Shown here piece after piece: positions 1-12,688 of a stretch of DNA of 64,000 nucleotides. The stretch covers positions 60,968,114-61,032,113 of the forward strand of contig NC_081408.1 in the NCBI RefSeq assembly GCF_030272615.1, given 5' to 3'. Numbering within the stretch: the first letter of the stretch is position 1; each line of letters begins with the position of its first letter. Position numbers and translations under genes: made by a program. The notes under the pieces are model-generated. The model made no database searches, had not been told where the DNA came from, and saw only the letters and a list, made by a program, of their open reading frames with translations. This DNA is from Cryptomeria japonica (Eukaryota > Streptophyta > Pinopsida > Cupressales > Cupressaceae).

Positions 1-293
1 TAGCTTCTCTTATTCTCTCATATTGGGGGGGGGGGGGGGGTTTCCTCACATGTGTTTTTGTTCCTCACATGCTTCTATGAGAGTTATCTTGTATAGTTTT
101 AATCTCTCTTTTGGGGGAGGGTTTTTTCCCATTGGGTTTTTCTCTCTTTCTCCACTCTGTGAGAGATTTCATTGCTTTGGTTTGCATGCATTTGCATTTG
201 TACATGGGTACCTAACATGACCTCGTAGCTGGGACCCATCTTGCATTACTTAGTTTCATTGTAGACTTAAGTGCATTCCCCTAGGTTGCACTT

Positions 294-302
294 AATGGGG
301 GG
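294..302 (+). other. E1 polypurine tract
   Basis: AATGGGGGG sits directly before TGTTGG, the arrangement required for plus-strand priming next to a 3' LTR. It fixes the strand of E1 and the start of its LTR. Confidence 0.65.
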
Positions 303-801
303 TGTTGGTGTAAATAATTATTCATCTTGGATATTATTACACTATACTTAAGTTTACTTAGGAAATGCATTTCATAGTAGTTTGGGTATGATACACTTGG
401 GTGTTTTTGCCACATTGGGATAGTGTGTGTAGGAGAATTTCCACCTTTAATGGTGTTGATCTTGTTACTACTTTATCATATCCACTTATTCTGGAGTGAT
501 AATTCCACCTTCAGTGGGTGATCCACCTCATGTGGAATATTTTATTGTTTCTCCTACCTACCACACCTATTTCCCACCTACCCTTGTTTTTTTATTGAGA
601 GACATGTCATGTTTGTGTGCTCACATATCCATATAGCCTTTCCTATATAAGCAGGCTCATATTCATTGTATGTAAGAACAACTTTTGATGATCTAGTTCA
701 TCATTATTTTCATCTTAATAGAATATAGTTTATTCCTATCATCTATTTTGTCTCTCTTATTTGTGCTTTCCATTTCCTCTAGATCTTTGCAAAATATCAC
801 A
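303..801 (+). repeat. E1 3' LTR
   Basis: The LTR begins TGTTGGTG after the polypurine tract and has a TATA-like TATATAA at 644-650, a reasonable place for the element promoter. The 3' end is uncertain. I place it at a CACA near 801 because LTRs end in CA, but the second LTR is not in the window to confirm it. Confidence 0.5.
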
Positions 802-1926
802 TCTTGAATATTAAAACATATTACAATTTACAAATATATGTTTTAGTTTAGTCATCATTATAATTATCTATGACCTAGTTGATTGAGTTGAAAAGATGGC
901 ATTTGCATCCTTTGAACCATTTTGCAACATTTTTGAGTAAATTGATGGTGTTTTTATTGAATTGAGTATTTGTTGTAAATTATACATTGCAATATGGTTC
1001 ATATAGTTTATGACTTGAAAATAATTTTCAACACTTTAATATTTGTTGTGGATTAAGGGTCAAATAGGTTTTGAGGGGACTCAAAAACCCTTACAATAGG
1101 TTTTGAGGGGACCCAAAACCCTCTGGAATAAACAAGATTCTAGATCCTATAAGAAGATTGCTACAGGAAGATATAATCAAAGATTAACGACAACCCACCA
1201 TCAACCAACCATCAACAAGACAACTATGAACAGGAAAAGCCACCCATCAAGCCTAAGTCATTAAACAAAAGATGTCAACAACACAATAAATAAGGGTTTT
1301 TCAAGGCTCACTTAACTTGAAACATGGGTTTTCGCAAGGCTCCCTTAACTTGAAACATGAATTTTGGCAAGGCTCCTATAACCTTATTACAAAATGGTGC
1401 GGGAGCACCTAAGTTTTCATCAAGCCTCTATGAGGCAATTTATGCATCATTTGTGTTTTGAAGAGTGAAAATAGTAAATAAGGTCTTGAAAGCCCATATT
1501 TTATGTAATAAAGGTCATTAAGACCATTAGTTTGTATGTGGAGTCTTAGTAGGAGTCATGTTGATAAAATTTGTCAAAATTATCAAAATTGTCATTTTGT
1601 GGGAAATATGTGTCAATCTAGGTCTAATGTGATGGTTAAATGGTGTATAAGGTATTTTTAGATCTATTTGGGCCCCTTTTTATCAATTTTGAGTCATAAT
1701 GGTTTTAGGTTGGGTTTATGTCCTATCATAGGCAAAAATTGTCAATGTTGACAAAAAATTGTCAGTGTTGTTTGTTGAAACAAGTTCAAAAGGTGGTTGT
1801 AACTATTGGGAAGGCTTTAATAGCCTTTAAATTCTCCTATTCTCAGGAAATGCATTTTTTTGGATGATGATGTATTGAGGAAAGAAATCAATAAAACTTG
1901 AGTATTTTACAACTTCATTGTAAACT
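802..1926. other. Unassigned sequence, no gene seen
   Basis: There is no coding signal on either strand. A unit of about 32 bases beginning AATAGGTTTTGAGGGGAC occurs twice (1063 and 1095), and a 33-bp tandem repeat lies at 1302-1376. The rest is AT-rich and is probably old LTR-element interior. Confidence 0.5.
1302..1376 (+). repeat. 33-bp minisatellite, 2.3 copies
   Basis: Units starting CAAGGCTC(A/C)CTTAACTTG begin at 1302 and 1335, with a partial third at 1368. The first two differ at only a few bases. Confidence 0.7.
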
Positions 1927-2835
1927 TGTTGGGTGAATATTTTGTCACTAGCGTACCAATGACAAAATATATAATTCACACATAGCTATGTTGTGAAATT
2001 AATCTCTCCTCTCAGGAAGGGGAGGTTCCCTTTGAAATTTCTTCTCTAATTAACAAGAAACTAAAATTTGTAGGTGAGTTGTGGGCATATAACTCTCTTT
2101 TTTTAGAGGTTATGTATTCTCCCTCCACTTTGTTACAATTCTCTATCACTTTTGATACTTGAAGAAATGAACAAACCAAACTTACAATCAAGAGGCACAA
2201 AGTCTCTCTTGAATGCAATTCTAACTAAGCTAATGATTGCAAATGATAATAAATTTAACTTGCGGCTCAAAGTCTTCAAGTATAAATTCCCAATTTCTTA
2301 AACTACAAGTAATATTAGCAATACAAAGCCTACTACTAATCACTTAACATAAATTTTTTTTCCAAATATGCAAGAAGAACAAAGTCTACTTTGACAATTA
2401 GAAAGCTCTCTTACTTACATAAACAATATCGGCAATATCAAGGACTTAAAGAACATATATAAGCAATGAACATAGGAACATTAACTCATATAAATAATCT
2501 TTGGCACAACACAAAGTTTGAGATCAAATAGAATTACTTTCTTTATTTGCTTGATTGAATCTTCACAACAAAAGCTCAAAGTCTAAGTTGAGGCAAGAAT
2601 TTGTCAGAGTCTTGCTTAGCATAATAAAAGATGAATATTTAAAAATGAGGCTCCTCTATATATAGGAGAGAAAAGGAGAAAAGGGTGGGCACAATTGACT
2701 AATTCAACTGCACAGTCCCACTTGACTACAACTACAACATATAGGGAGCATGCAACTGCGAGAAAACTTACAGCATCTAAAAATGCAACTACATTAAAAA
2801 TGCATCTACATGAAAAACTGTGTCAAAAGGGGACA
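1927..2835 (-). repeat. E2 probable 3' LTR
   Basis: On the minus strand an LTR-like block starts TGTCCCCTTTTGACACAG at 2835, two bases after the TAA stop of the E2 ORF and just past a purine-rich stretch of GAG/GAA/AAA codons that can serve as polypurine tract. A TATA-like CTATATATAG lies near 2654. The block ends in CCCAACA at 1927 if TG...CA ends are assumed. The terminal part contains a hairpin (GTGAATATTTTGTCA against TGACAAAATATATAATTCAC, about 1932-1980). No second LTR was found, so the far end is inference. Confidence 0.45.
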
Positions 2836-2837
2836 CT

Positions 2838-5800
2838 TTATTCATCTTTCTCCTCCTCATTGGATTTAAATTCTTCAAATTTAGCCAAGATAGATTTCAT
2901 CTCAGCTTCATTTGGCAGGGCGATGGAACTTGATATGGCATTGATCCGGCAGATAGCATCTTTGGTCTTCACATCCTGCTTCTTTCCATCCTTGAGCAAA
3001 GAGGCAATGAACTCTAAACCAACCTATATTTCAAAAAGTTTATCAAAGGTGTTCAGAGTGAAATCTTTCTTTGTCCAATGTGAGATCAGAGAGTGGAATT
3101 CCTAGATAAGGTATCACTTGAGACTAATTACTGATTCTCCTTACCATATAGGTAGCAAGAGATATCATCTATTCTTGCTAAAAGTTGATCAATATTATTA
3201 TCACAACTCCCGATCTCACCTTCAAGATCAGTAACCATATGCTTGATCAATTCATTCCTATGTGTTAGTGGAGACAAAACTTGAACATATTTTCCTCTTG
3301 TTTCTAACAATTTAATATCTACAAGAAAATCAATGTCAAAATCCTCCATATTTTCCCACACCCGCATCGTTTCTTTCATTCTCACCCATATCTCATGTGA
3401 AAGAGGTTTTGATTCCTTGCATTTGACTTTGCATGATTTCAAAGTCCTTTAACAACTTAATATTTGAATCTAAGAGGAGGGAGCCTTCCTATTTCAACCT
3501 TTCAATCCATTGGTCAACCAATCAACCCTTAGCCCCCACTTGTTCCATTCTTTTCACTGCTTCTGTATTAATGGATGAAATAATGGGTTCCACCTATTGT
3601 GAAGTCTGGGTCACCTTGATCAAAACATTCGTAAGTTGTTCACACTTTTCCTTGAATTTGAGATTTTCATCCCGCTCTTCATCCAATCTGCTCATGATAG
3701 CTTCATTTTCAACTCTTGAGTCATGCTTCACACTTTCATGAGTTTCCTCTCCAAGATCGATAGTTTGAATTGTATAATATGCAGCTTGGATGTTTTCTTT
3801 GGTCTTACCTATTGTTGGCACAATTACTTCAACATACTTCCTTTTACTAATTGAATCATTGAGCACCCTTCATACTATCTTGGGATTTTTAGCTACCTTA
3901 GCCTTTGAAGGAGTTAATTGTTCAAAGTCAAAGTCATCTGGTGAAACAACTTGCTTCTTCCTTTTTGGTGCCACTATGTCCAACCAAGGAGGTAAGACTG
4001 ATTGTATGGTTGGAGTAGTGACCTCCACTTGTGTAACCAAATGCAAACTAGTAGGTGGCTGGCTGGAAGATACTGTTCCTACTGATGATATCACCTGTAC
4101 CAAAGCCGTTATAATAATAGGCATGATGGGAGCAATTACAACTAGAATTGTAGAAATTGATACTAGTAGCGACAGTGGCATAGAGGTTGGTAGAACATTA
4201 TCCATCTCAACTATTACATCTGTTGGTAGCATTGATGTAATAACAGGAGTCGTCACAGAAATGACAACTATACTTACCAAGGGTGGAGTCTCTGTCATGG
4301 CAGCAGAACTGAAAGACTCACTACATGTTGCTCCTTGGTGACTTGTTCCATAGCTTTATTAAAATCCAAGATTGATGACTCAATCATTGAAGTTGGAATG
4401 TCATCAAAACTAGGAAGACTAGAGAGAGTTACAAATTCTGTATTTCCCCTTTCTTGACCTTGTTCTTCATCCAAGTCAACATCTCTAGCTTCTTCATCAT
4501 GTTATCACATCTCTTCATCATAATAATAGTCAATAGAATGATCACAACATGATTTGACGATGATGTTTGAGAGGCGGTAGGAGTAGAGCTTTCTCCTTGT
4601 TCTTGTTCTTCTCCAGCATGAGGAATTTCTCTATCTTGTTGTTCTTGTTCTCCTTCCTCATATTGATCAGGCCCTTGGGATGATTCCTTTTGTACGATCA
4701 TGGAGGAAGATTTCCCTTTCTTTGAACCTTTAAGTGTGAACTTGAACTTTGGTGCCTTTCCCTTAGATTTGCTGGTGAAGGTGCTTGAGTATCTTCCTTA
4801 TTCTTAGTTCTCAATTCAGAAGTCTTTCCCATTGGACCATCATTATCTTCCTCACCTGAACTAGCAGGAAGTTGTTTCATCTGGATTCCCTTCTTTAGTA
4901 GCCATTGGTTTTTATTTTCCATGATAGGTACAAACCTCTTAGAGATTGACTTGCTCTCTTTCTTTAACTATTGGATTAAAGGCAAGGGAGTATCAACAAT
5001 TTTCTTCTTACAGTAGAAAAGGTCCACTATATCATTTGTATCTTCCATGGTGTTTGGAATCTTTGCCAAGTCCAAGTTCTCTATTTTCTCCAATGTAAGA
5101 TGACTATAGTCCATCCTTCTTACATCTTCTTCACTTTTACAATCTGCCCAAATATCCTCAAGCATATGTGCATGCATATAACTCTTCCTGATTTTGCTTC
5201 TCATATTGCAAAACTCAAAGTTTTCTCGGGCCTTAAATCTTCTCATTGTGACCCATAACATTTCATTCTCCATATTCTTGGCCTTGGGCATGGTAAGCAC
5301 TGAATACCAACCAATAGACAGGCCATTTGAAACCTGCCTTATGAGAAGAATCTTGCCTTGCATGCACATGCACCAATTGATGACAAAGTTCCATGAGGAC
5401 AACCTTGTCTGATGGATACCGAGGCATTATGAATGTCTCACCTGTGAAACACCCAATGTAGATATATGTAAATGTATGAAATTACAAGAAAACACAACCA
5501 AAGGAAGATACAAATTCATATGTTGCTTTTGAAATTCTCTCCTTATGTTGATTCCTTTTAACAAACATCTCCACACTGCGAAGAAAGCATCATTGACTCT
5601 TTGAAAATGAGATCCCTGATTATTGATGGTTAATTGATCATAATAATCCCAAATAGGTAACAACCTTCTATCTCCTTTTGTAGACAAGCTTGGATATTTC
5701 CTCATTGAGGCAACTGCATACACAAGATAAAGTGATATATAATTTCAATAATTTCCTGACTTCCTTTAACTGAATAAAAAGAGAATCACTAATTTTCTCC

Positions 5801-6583
5801 CCCCAATCAATCTTGGTTGTCCCTCTCCTGATGATTTTCATGTAGTAGCACATCCACTCCTAGAAGTAGTGGGAGTCTTTCAAACCTTTAACCCATGCAA
5901 GCGTTGTAACCATGCCATTGTACTCTTCACTAAATTCACTTCTATGAAAGTACTCGGGCCATCTGATAATAGTTGAGTCACGTGGAGTGGATAAGAACAT
6001 GGTGTTAATTTTTTTCTTGTACTTATATGTGTGCTTCTCATAGTATGCTTGTGCGCTCTCCATGGTTACATCAACAACCTCAACTTCCTTTAGACCTTTG
6101 AAAAGAGTGTTGAAAAATACACTATCCAATGTCATCACCACATTATTATCAGCATCCTTTACTTGACAAGTGTTTGGATCAAAGTTCTCTGCCACTGCCA
6201 ATACAAATTTTGGATTATTAGTGGCAACAGGAAAATATACATATTTGTGTAATTCTGACCTCATCAAATTAGTGATACACGATGGAGCCTTCTTGAATTT
6301 ATCTTCAAACTCCTTCATGTCCACATGCCCAATTTCAGTGTCCCTAATCTCAGACACATTTGGATCCACCTAACTTTCTAGGAACATATTCAATTACTTG
6401 TTGTACTTGTACTTCATCTTCTTGTACACAGGTTTGCCAGGTGATGGTTTTGTGTGACTGGGAGAGGCATTGGACTTGCTTGCAGAGGGCTTGGACATTA
6501 GTAAAGATGCTGCAGAGAACATGTTTGTTAGGCCCATGATCAGTTTTCATCATTATAAGAATAAATTGGAGATCCAGAATCAA
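2838..6583 (-). pseudogene. E2 single long ORF, decayed, unknown function
   Basis: Minus-strand fragments in three frames tile this span: about 6583-6350, 6369-5860, 5853-5427, 5402-4968, 4922-4429, 4298-3870, 3866-3594, 3442-3128, then on to a TAA at 2840-2838. They look like one protein of roughly 1,200 residues broken by stops and frameshifts. The best-kept block (6369-5860, 169 aa) is hydrophilic, rich in D/E/K, with WPEYFHRSEFSEEYNG and a patch ending TTLAWVKGLKD. The middle third is low-complexity S/E/K/P. The C-terminal part is predicted coiled coil and ends in acidic residues FKSNEEEKDE. I see no zinc knuckle, protease, reverse transcriptase or integrase. ORFs of this general kind occur as accessory or sole proteins in non-autonomous plant LTR elements; the function is unknown. 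A host gene is unlikely because the reading frame runs into the LTR. Confidence 0.45.
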
Positions 6584-6639
6584 ATAGGACGAAAAACTTA
6601 GTCAAAGCTAACTCAAGAAGGAAAAACACTAAAACTAGT

Positions 6640-7735
6640 AGGTCGCGGTTTAAAACCCGACTTGTCAATGAAATTGACTAGCAGGTTGGGTTTTAAACCC
6701 TGACCTGTCAGTTTCAAGGACAAACAAATCCTACATGTTAGGATTTGAAACCCGACATGCGACTTGCAAGATGGAAAAACTGGCATGTCAGGTTTCAAAT
6801 CCCGACATGCTAGTTCGTTTCAAAGAAAAACAAAATAATTGGCAGGTCGACTTTCAAACCCTGACCTGTCAGTGGGAAATTTTTGATGGTTCGCATGTCG
6901 GGATTTGAAACCCCACATGCGACTAAGGGTATTACATCCTCACGTGTCGGGTTTCAAACCCTGACACGTGAGTAGGATTACATGTACTTGGCTACATGTC
7001 AGGTTTCAAAACTTGACATGCAGGAGGAATTTTCCCCATGTCGGGTTTTGAAGCTCGACATGTGGGTTGAACGACAGGATAGAACAAACAAAAAAACAAA
7101 ATAAACTGGGTTTTAGAACCCCACGAGAGAGAGAGAGAAGAAGGAAAGGGAAGTGTGTCGGGCTTCAGAAACTGACATACCTCTCACTAACAAAACAAGG
7201 AAAAAAAATCAATTAAAAACCTTAAAGAACCTTACCACAAAAACCCGATGTAGAAGAAATAAAAAGCGAAAACAAAAACCCTACTTGACACGTGCGAAGA
7301 TGGTAGAGAAATGAATAGATTTGGATGAAAAAACAACAAGCTTGCACGAGGAGGAGGAAAATGAACTCTGAACACCTAAGTAGGAGAAAATCAAAAACTT
7401 CAATGCCAAAAAGATCGATTAAAAAGGAATTTATAAATAATTAAAATGATAACATGAGTTGCAATAAATGTAACTTATGTTGACAGGTCGGGGTTTAAAA
7501 CTCGATTTGTCATCTTAAGACCCTAGCAGGTCAGGTTTTAAACCTTGACTTGTCAGCTCATCAAAATGGCAGGTTAGACTTTAAAGTCCGACCTATCAGT
7601 AAAGCACAATGACAGGTCGGGTTTTAAAACCGGAACTGTCAGGGAAATTGACTGGCACATCGGACTTTAAAGTCTGATGTGCTAACTCAAAAGACCGACA
7701 TGTCGGGTTTTAAAACCTGACCTGTCAATAAAACA
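6640..7735. repeat. Array of about 17 imperfect palindromes upstream of the E2 ORF
   Basis: Units of about 30 bases recur every 40-60 bases, interrupted by an A-rich stretch near 7190-7470. A typical unit pairs GACAGGTCGGGTTTT with AAAACCCGACCTGTC. Individual units start near 6642, 6680, 6735, 6783, 6840, 6893, 6940, 6993, 7036, 7155, 7480, 7524, 7570, 7610, 7651 and 7693. Arms differ between units but stay self-complementary: one uses CACGTGTC/GACACGTG (about 6940-6972), another GCACATCGGACTTT/AAAGTCTGATGTGC (about 7651-7683). The array lies 5' of the E2 ORF on its sense strand, where a leader RNA would be. Confidence 0.8.
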
Positions 7736-10525
7736 AATAAAATTTAAAAACTCAAAAATGACCAAACAAAATGACATGAAATGAAAAGAGACTAATTGAC
7801 AAGTCTCTCCTGGAGCTCGTGAGGTACGAAAAAGACAAGTTTCGTAGGGTTGCCTCATGATTTACGCCATACTAAAATCGAGGACAACAAAACTCATATG
7901 CATTAGTTTGTTTTTGGGTGATTTTATTCATGTTAACACATTAATTGGTATTTAAAAATCATTGGGGATGAAAGATGTTTGAATCCTCTCCAATTTGGTC
8001 TTTACTTCATTCATTTTTATTGCAAATTGATTAAGATCTCTTAATTTTTCTAAAACTGCTGAAACCCTAAATCGGGGTATCCCGAGACTGAACAAAAATG
8101 TTTTTTTCTTTATTTCCTAGTTGAAAAATGACACCAAATAGTGGAATCTTGTAAAATACCATTCTTTTCCATGTTCTTGTTTTTGCAGGGTCTCATGAGC
8201 ATTCTGGCTTGTGCAAATTTGTTGGAAAGTGCTGATTTCTGTGTCTCAGTTTGAGAACATAGGGTATACATGGTGTTTGGAAGGTGATCAAGGAGAAAAG
8301 ATGGCTTGGGAAGGTTGGTGAAGGAGTTTAAGGGTGTTGGGAAGTGTCATAAATACAATCCAATAGATGGCAACCAAAAGAACCAATCAAAATGACCCAT
8401 AGTTCATGACTGTCCTAAATTTCATGTTGACTGTCACAGTTTGACAACACTTTGAATCATGATACTTTGCAAAGTTCAAGAGTGTGATTTTTGGTGATTT
8501 TGGTGTCAAGTATAGGAGTATGAGTGTTCACCATAATATTTTCTAATGTTTGAGGAGTCATGTAGAGATAATGGTCAATGGGAGTATGATTGTCTATGAG
8601 AAGGTTAAGGCTGTTTCACTAAGACAAAGTTATAGCAGTAGGGTTCTTGTATCTTCTTGGGTGGTTGGGGGGTAGAGAATCATGTTTGATCATGTTGATA
8701 AGTCCCTGTATTAGTGTCAAGTAGCACACTTGCTTGTGAATAACTATTGCATGTTGAGAGTGGATATTGGGGTCCTAGTAAGGGATTGGTGTTGAGAAAG
8801 TGGTTACAAGGGGTGTATGAGTGTTGGGGAGTTGGATTGGGGTTTGATCATGCTATTTTTCTCTAGTTGAGTATATGTCAAGGGTTGGAGATGTGTTTAG
8901 GAGAATGGGTGAGTTGTTGGGGTATGAAAGCCTCGTGAGTAACTAGTGAACCTATGAGGGGTCTTGTGAACTAGAGAAGGGTTGACACCTAATTGAATAG
9001 GTGAGTTGGGAGAATTATCTCCCTTGGTTGGTTGAGTGTGTGGATGCTCTACATCACAAAGGGTTTAACCATGAAACCCCCTGACATCCTACACCAATCA
9101 ATTAAAGCTTCGAATGAGTAAAAATCCACCTCTTTTGAGGAACTCCTCTCCACCTCTGTGGAAGAGGATCCCACCTCAATAGGAACAATATAGGAAGAAA
9201 CCTTGCATCCAAGGTAGAGAGAAGTTACCAACACACCACTTCCAAACTCTTCCCCACGACATGTCACCACCTCCATATAGAACACTACCACCTCTATAGG
9301 ACCAATAAAAGAGGAAGAAGACAATGCAAGGAACCAACCGCTAGCCATGGCCATAAAAAAATGCCCCACCTCAAGACAAGATGGATTCATCTCAAAGTAA
9401 TCAACTGAAGAAGGAATAGGGGCAAAGCAACAAAAACCCTCAACCATAGGGCATCAACATACACAAGCACGAACCCAAATATACAAAGACCCCAAAGACA
9501 CAAACAAAAAGAAGGGCCAACATAGACCCTAAAAGGTGAAGCCCTCAAAATAATAGGGGATAAAAGATAGGCCCCCACAACCCTTGAAAAGGCCAAGTGA
9601 AAGAAATCCAAACTACACTAGTGGTCAAAGTGAGAACTCCCAATGGCTGGAAGAAGGAAAGCTAGGAAAACATTAATAAAGAAAAAGAACTCCTTCCAGC
9701 TACACAAGACCAAAGCATACACCTCAAACTACCCCATAGAAACCAAAATGAAGATAGCCCCCCCATCAATCATTTGAAAAGTAGGCAAAGAAAGCCCCAC
9801 AACCACAAGGAAAAAATATCTACATCTTCATCCACCCGACACATAGAAAGACCAACACCAAGATTGGATATGAGAGGATTCAAAATCACTATAAAAGAAA
9901 ACCAAAAGAAGGGCTTTAGATCGACATAAACCTCAAAAATAGGGGGGCACCCACAACATAGGTCCAAAAGAGGACCACATAAACCAAAAACATGGTAGAA
10001 GACAAGATCACAAGAGAGCCACTGTCTAGAATGTTGCCTCCATTTGCATCATCATCATCCGTGTCTTCACCCAAATCTCCTCCTTCCCGCTGCATTCAGA
10101 AACCCTCATTCCTGCTCCTCTATGTGCCTCCCTCATTTCAAATTTTTTTAAAACTTTAATATTTTTACTAAGTACACATATTTTGTATAAAGAATAGAAT
10201 ATGTTGCATTACATAAAAAATCAAGGTTACAATAGCTATTTTATTTTCAAGATCACCATATTTTATATTTAACTCAAACTAATTCGGTGTTTGATGATAA
10301 GAATTGATAATAGCATCAAATGGGAAACTAAGTATGGATGAGTAGAGATATTTGTATCAAGTATTAGCTTGTTGTCTTAACAGAGTTCCCCAATATTAAA
10401 AAATGCATTTAGCTATTAGAAACATATAGTAATTAACATAAGTTTTTTACTATTTTTATTATAAAATTTATTCTTTGAATACTTGCATTGGAAAATAAAC
10501 TTAGTACAAAAGTGTTAGTTAGCTT
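7736..10525. other. Long stretch without a recognised gene
   Basis: The sequence is A/T-rich up to about 8100 and G/T-rich plus strand at about 8200-9050. From 9050 to 10000 the plus strand is purine/C-rich, with long minus frames (9447-9049, 9611-9387, 9967-9770) whose translations are hydrophobic and match no domain I know. It may include the missing 5' end of E2 and an old LINE or LTR relic, but I cannot name either. Confidence 0.4.
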
Positions 10526-10530
10526 GTTGT

Positions 10531-11905
10531 TGTTGGCAACAAGGAAGCAAACTGAGAGAGAGAGTGAATTAGTTTGCTCACGAACTTTGCTTAACTCAAA
10601 CACAATTTTAGATCTAGTAATCAACAATGAAAGCATAAATCAACATCACATCAATAACACACATAACACCAAGATTTTTGATGTGGAAAACCTGGCCAAG
10701 GTAAAAACCATCGTGGGAACCTACCCACAATATGATGATACCTTGTTAGAAGTATATGAAATATTACAATGGGGAATTCACATGCATTCAAGCACACTTT
10801 CTAGAGCTCACTACTCAAAACACATAAAAAGAAGGGCTACAACCCTTGGGAAGACTCATTGTCTTATAACAACATTCAGATTACATTCGGAAGATCATGA
10901 ATTGATAAAATAGAATCTCCTCATGCCTGGTTACAGTTCTGGCTAAGCACACAAGTTGATCTGCTCTGCAACACTTCTTCACACTTCCAAAAGATCCAAA
11001 AATTTGTTTGCACACTTATCCAATCAAACACATTCGAGTACACTTGTAGACACATCTCTCATATGATTGTTACATGTATTTATACAAATTATCAACCTAT
11101 CTTTCAAGGTTGGCTCAATACACATCACAAATCACAAAGCTATAACCACACACGCTACAATATAACATGCAAACCAAAAATGTTGGATAAGACATTGTAT
11201 GGACCTAAATCAACACATCAAACATGAAACACGTCCAAGAATTATGCCTCGATCATCTGTAACATGGTACAATCATCATGTTAGCCAAGAACATGAAGAA
11301 CACCACCAGATAAAATAAAATCATTAATAACTTGCATAGCGATCAATGCGGACCATCAAAATGTATGGGTCACGATCTAGAAACAACCACAAGCATTATG
11401 AATTACACCAACAACAACCGCAATGTATCACCACTTATTAGAATCTTCATTATCATTATGTCGAACCTCAAATACACTCACTAAACTGATTGTTAAATTG
11501 AAAGATTCACTTGTATACCTCCAAATCATGAACCATATGAATTAAGGACACATATGAACATCTCAAACACTCTGCCAAATCTGTAAACCAAGATATTGCA
11601 ACTTGAAGAAGTGCAGAGCAAAATCCACAACACTGATCAGAGCAAAATCCACAACACTGTTCAACACAAAACAACACAAAAACCAACCATAATACTGGAT
11701 CTCATATCTCGATCAAATCACCATGCAGACCACTGAAACCATAGCTAAATCAACTAGGGATATGTATCTCAAAACCCTTTAATCCGCAACAACTCAACTG
11801 CAACACATTGGCCAAACCAACTCATTTAATCTGATTTCAACATAGGAATATGTTGATATCAATGACAACACGTCATTCTAGAAAACTTCTCAACAATATC
11901 CAATA
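10531..11905 (-). mobile_element. S1: solo Copia-type LTR
   Basis: The block starts TGTTGGCAAC and ends ATATCCAATA on the plus strand, flanked by the same 5 bases, GTTGT, at 10526-10530 and 11906-11910. One expected terminal CCAACA has become CCAATA, a single C-to-T change. No primer site or coding interior lies inside, so this is a solo LTR left by LTR-LTR recombination. It contains the 60-70 base block shared with the S2, C1 and C2 LTRs (10662-10732). A minus-strand TATAAATA lies at 11077-11084. Orientation follows the TATA and the comparison with C1 and C2. Confidence 0.75.
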
Positions 11906-11910
11906 GTTGT

Positions 11911-12683
11911 TGGTGTTATTAGGAACAAGCATTTGGCCATAATGAATTTTTTTTTTCTTGACCTTGTGCAACAGTGATCTTGGCATAGCTAGGTCCATAA
12001 GAAACCATATCATCTCCTTGAAAAAATATGTTAATGTAAATTTCCAATATTGTGGATGGGGTTTAGATAGTTGCTTTCAATATGTAAATGTGACATGTAC
12101 AAATCAATATTGTGATTGGATTTTCTAGTCTCAAAATATCTTGTAATCAATTTTCACTAATCTCTATTTTTCTATTTTAATCATAAAGAGATTTAACATT
12201 TATAATTCAAACAAAGATCGAAACATTATAACATGTTGCTTTTTTGGTGGGGCTCTATATGACAAATCATTTTGTTTGATTAACTATGTCCATATCATTA
12301 ATAGAGAGTTGAAATAAGATATATTTTAGCAAGTGCAAAAGTAGGTGAAATATGATTAGTCACATGATCTACATGCAAATAATAACTATTTATAGAACAC
12401 AATAAAATCTATTACATGAAATAAAATATAAAATAATTTATTATTTGTTCAAAATCCAAAAGTATAATGCTTTGTTTCTTCTATTGTGATTGATTTCTTG
12501 GTGTAGTTCTATAGCTAGAGTCATTGCTGTATGGTTGAATAGTCAATGAGAAGACAAACAAAATGCTAGTAAAATAAATTATCAATTCAAAACTTAAAAG
12601 ACTAATTGAGATATGATCATAGGTCAAAATGGTAACAATTCTATGCAAATAAAGTATATTTTTTAGCGTTCATTTATTAATAA
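11911..12683. other. AT-rich spacer, nothing recognised
   Basis: Between the two solo LTRs the sequence is AT-rich with no open frame of note, no repeat array and no RNA gene visible. Confidence 0.5.
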
Positions 12684-12688
12684 TTAAT

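Larger units (their letters stand above)
1..801 (+). mobile_element. E1: 3' end of a plus-strand LTR retrotransposon
   Basis: The window opens inside an LTR element. Bases 1-293 are non-coding interior with a G homopolymer near 25-41 and T/C-rich sequence. They lead into a polypurine tract and then an LTR beginning TGTTGGTG. No coding domain of the element lies in the window, so its superfamily is not decided; the TGTTGG start is common in Copia LTRs. The 5' part lies left of the window. Confidence 0.6.

Noticed and set aside
6640-7735. CRISPR-like regularly spaced repeats
   Set aside because: The units are palindromes with varying arms, not constant direct repeats with unique spacers, and the sequence is plant nuclear.
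9049-9967. Minus-strand frames that could be a membrane protein
   Set aside because: Hydrophobic, compositionally biased, in overlapping frames and without any domain or codon pattern suggesting a gene; the complement is low-complexity.
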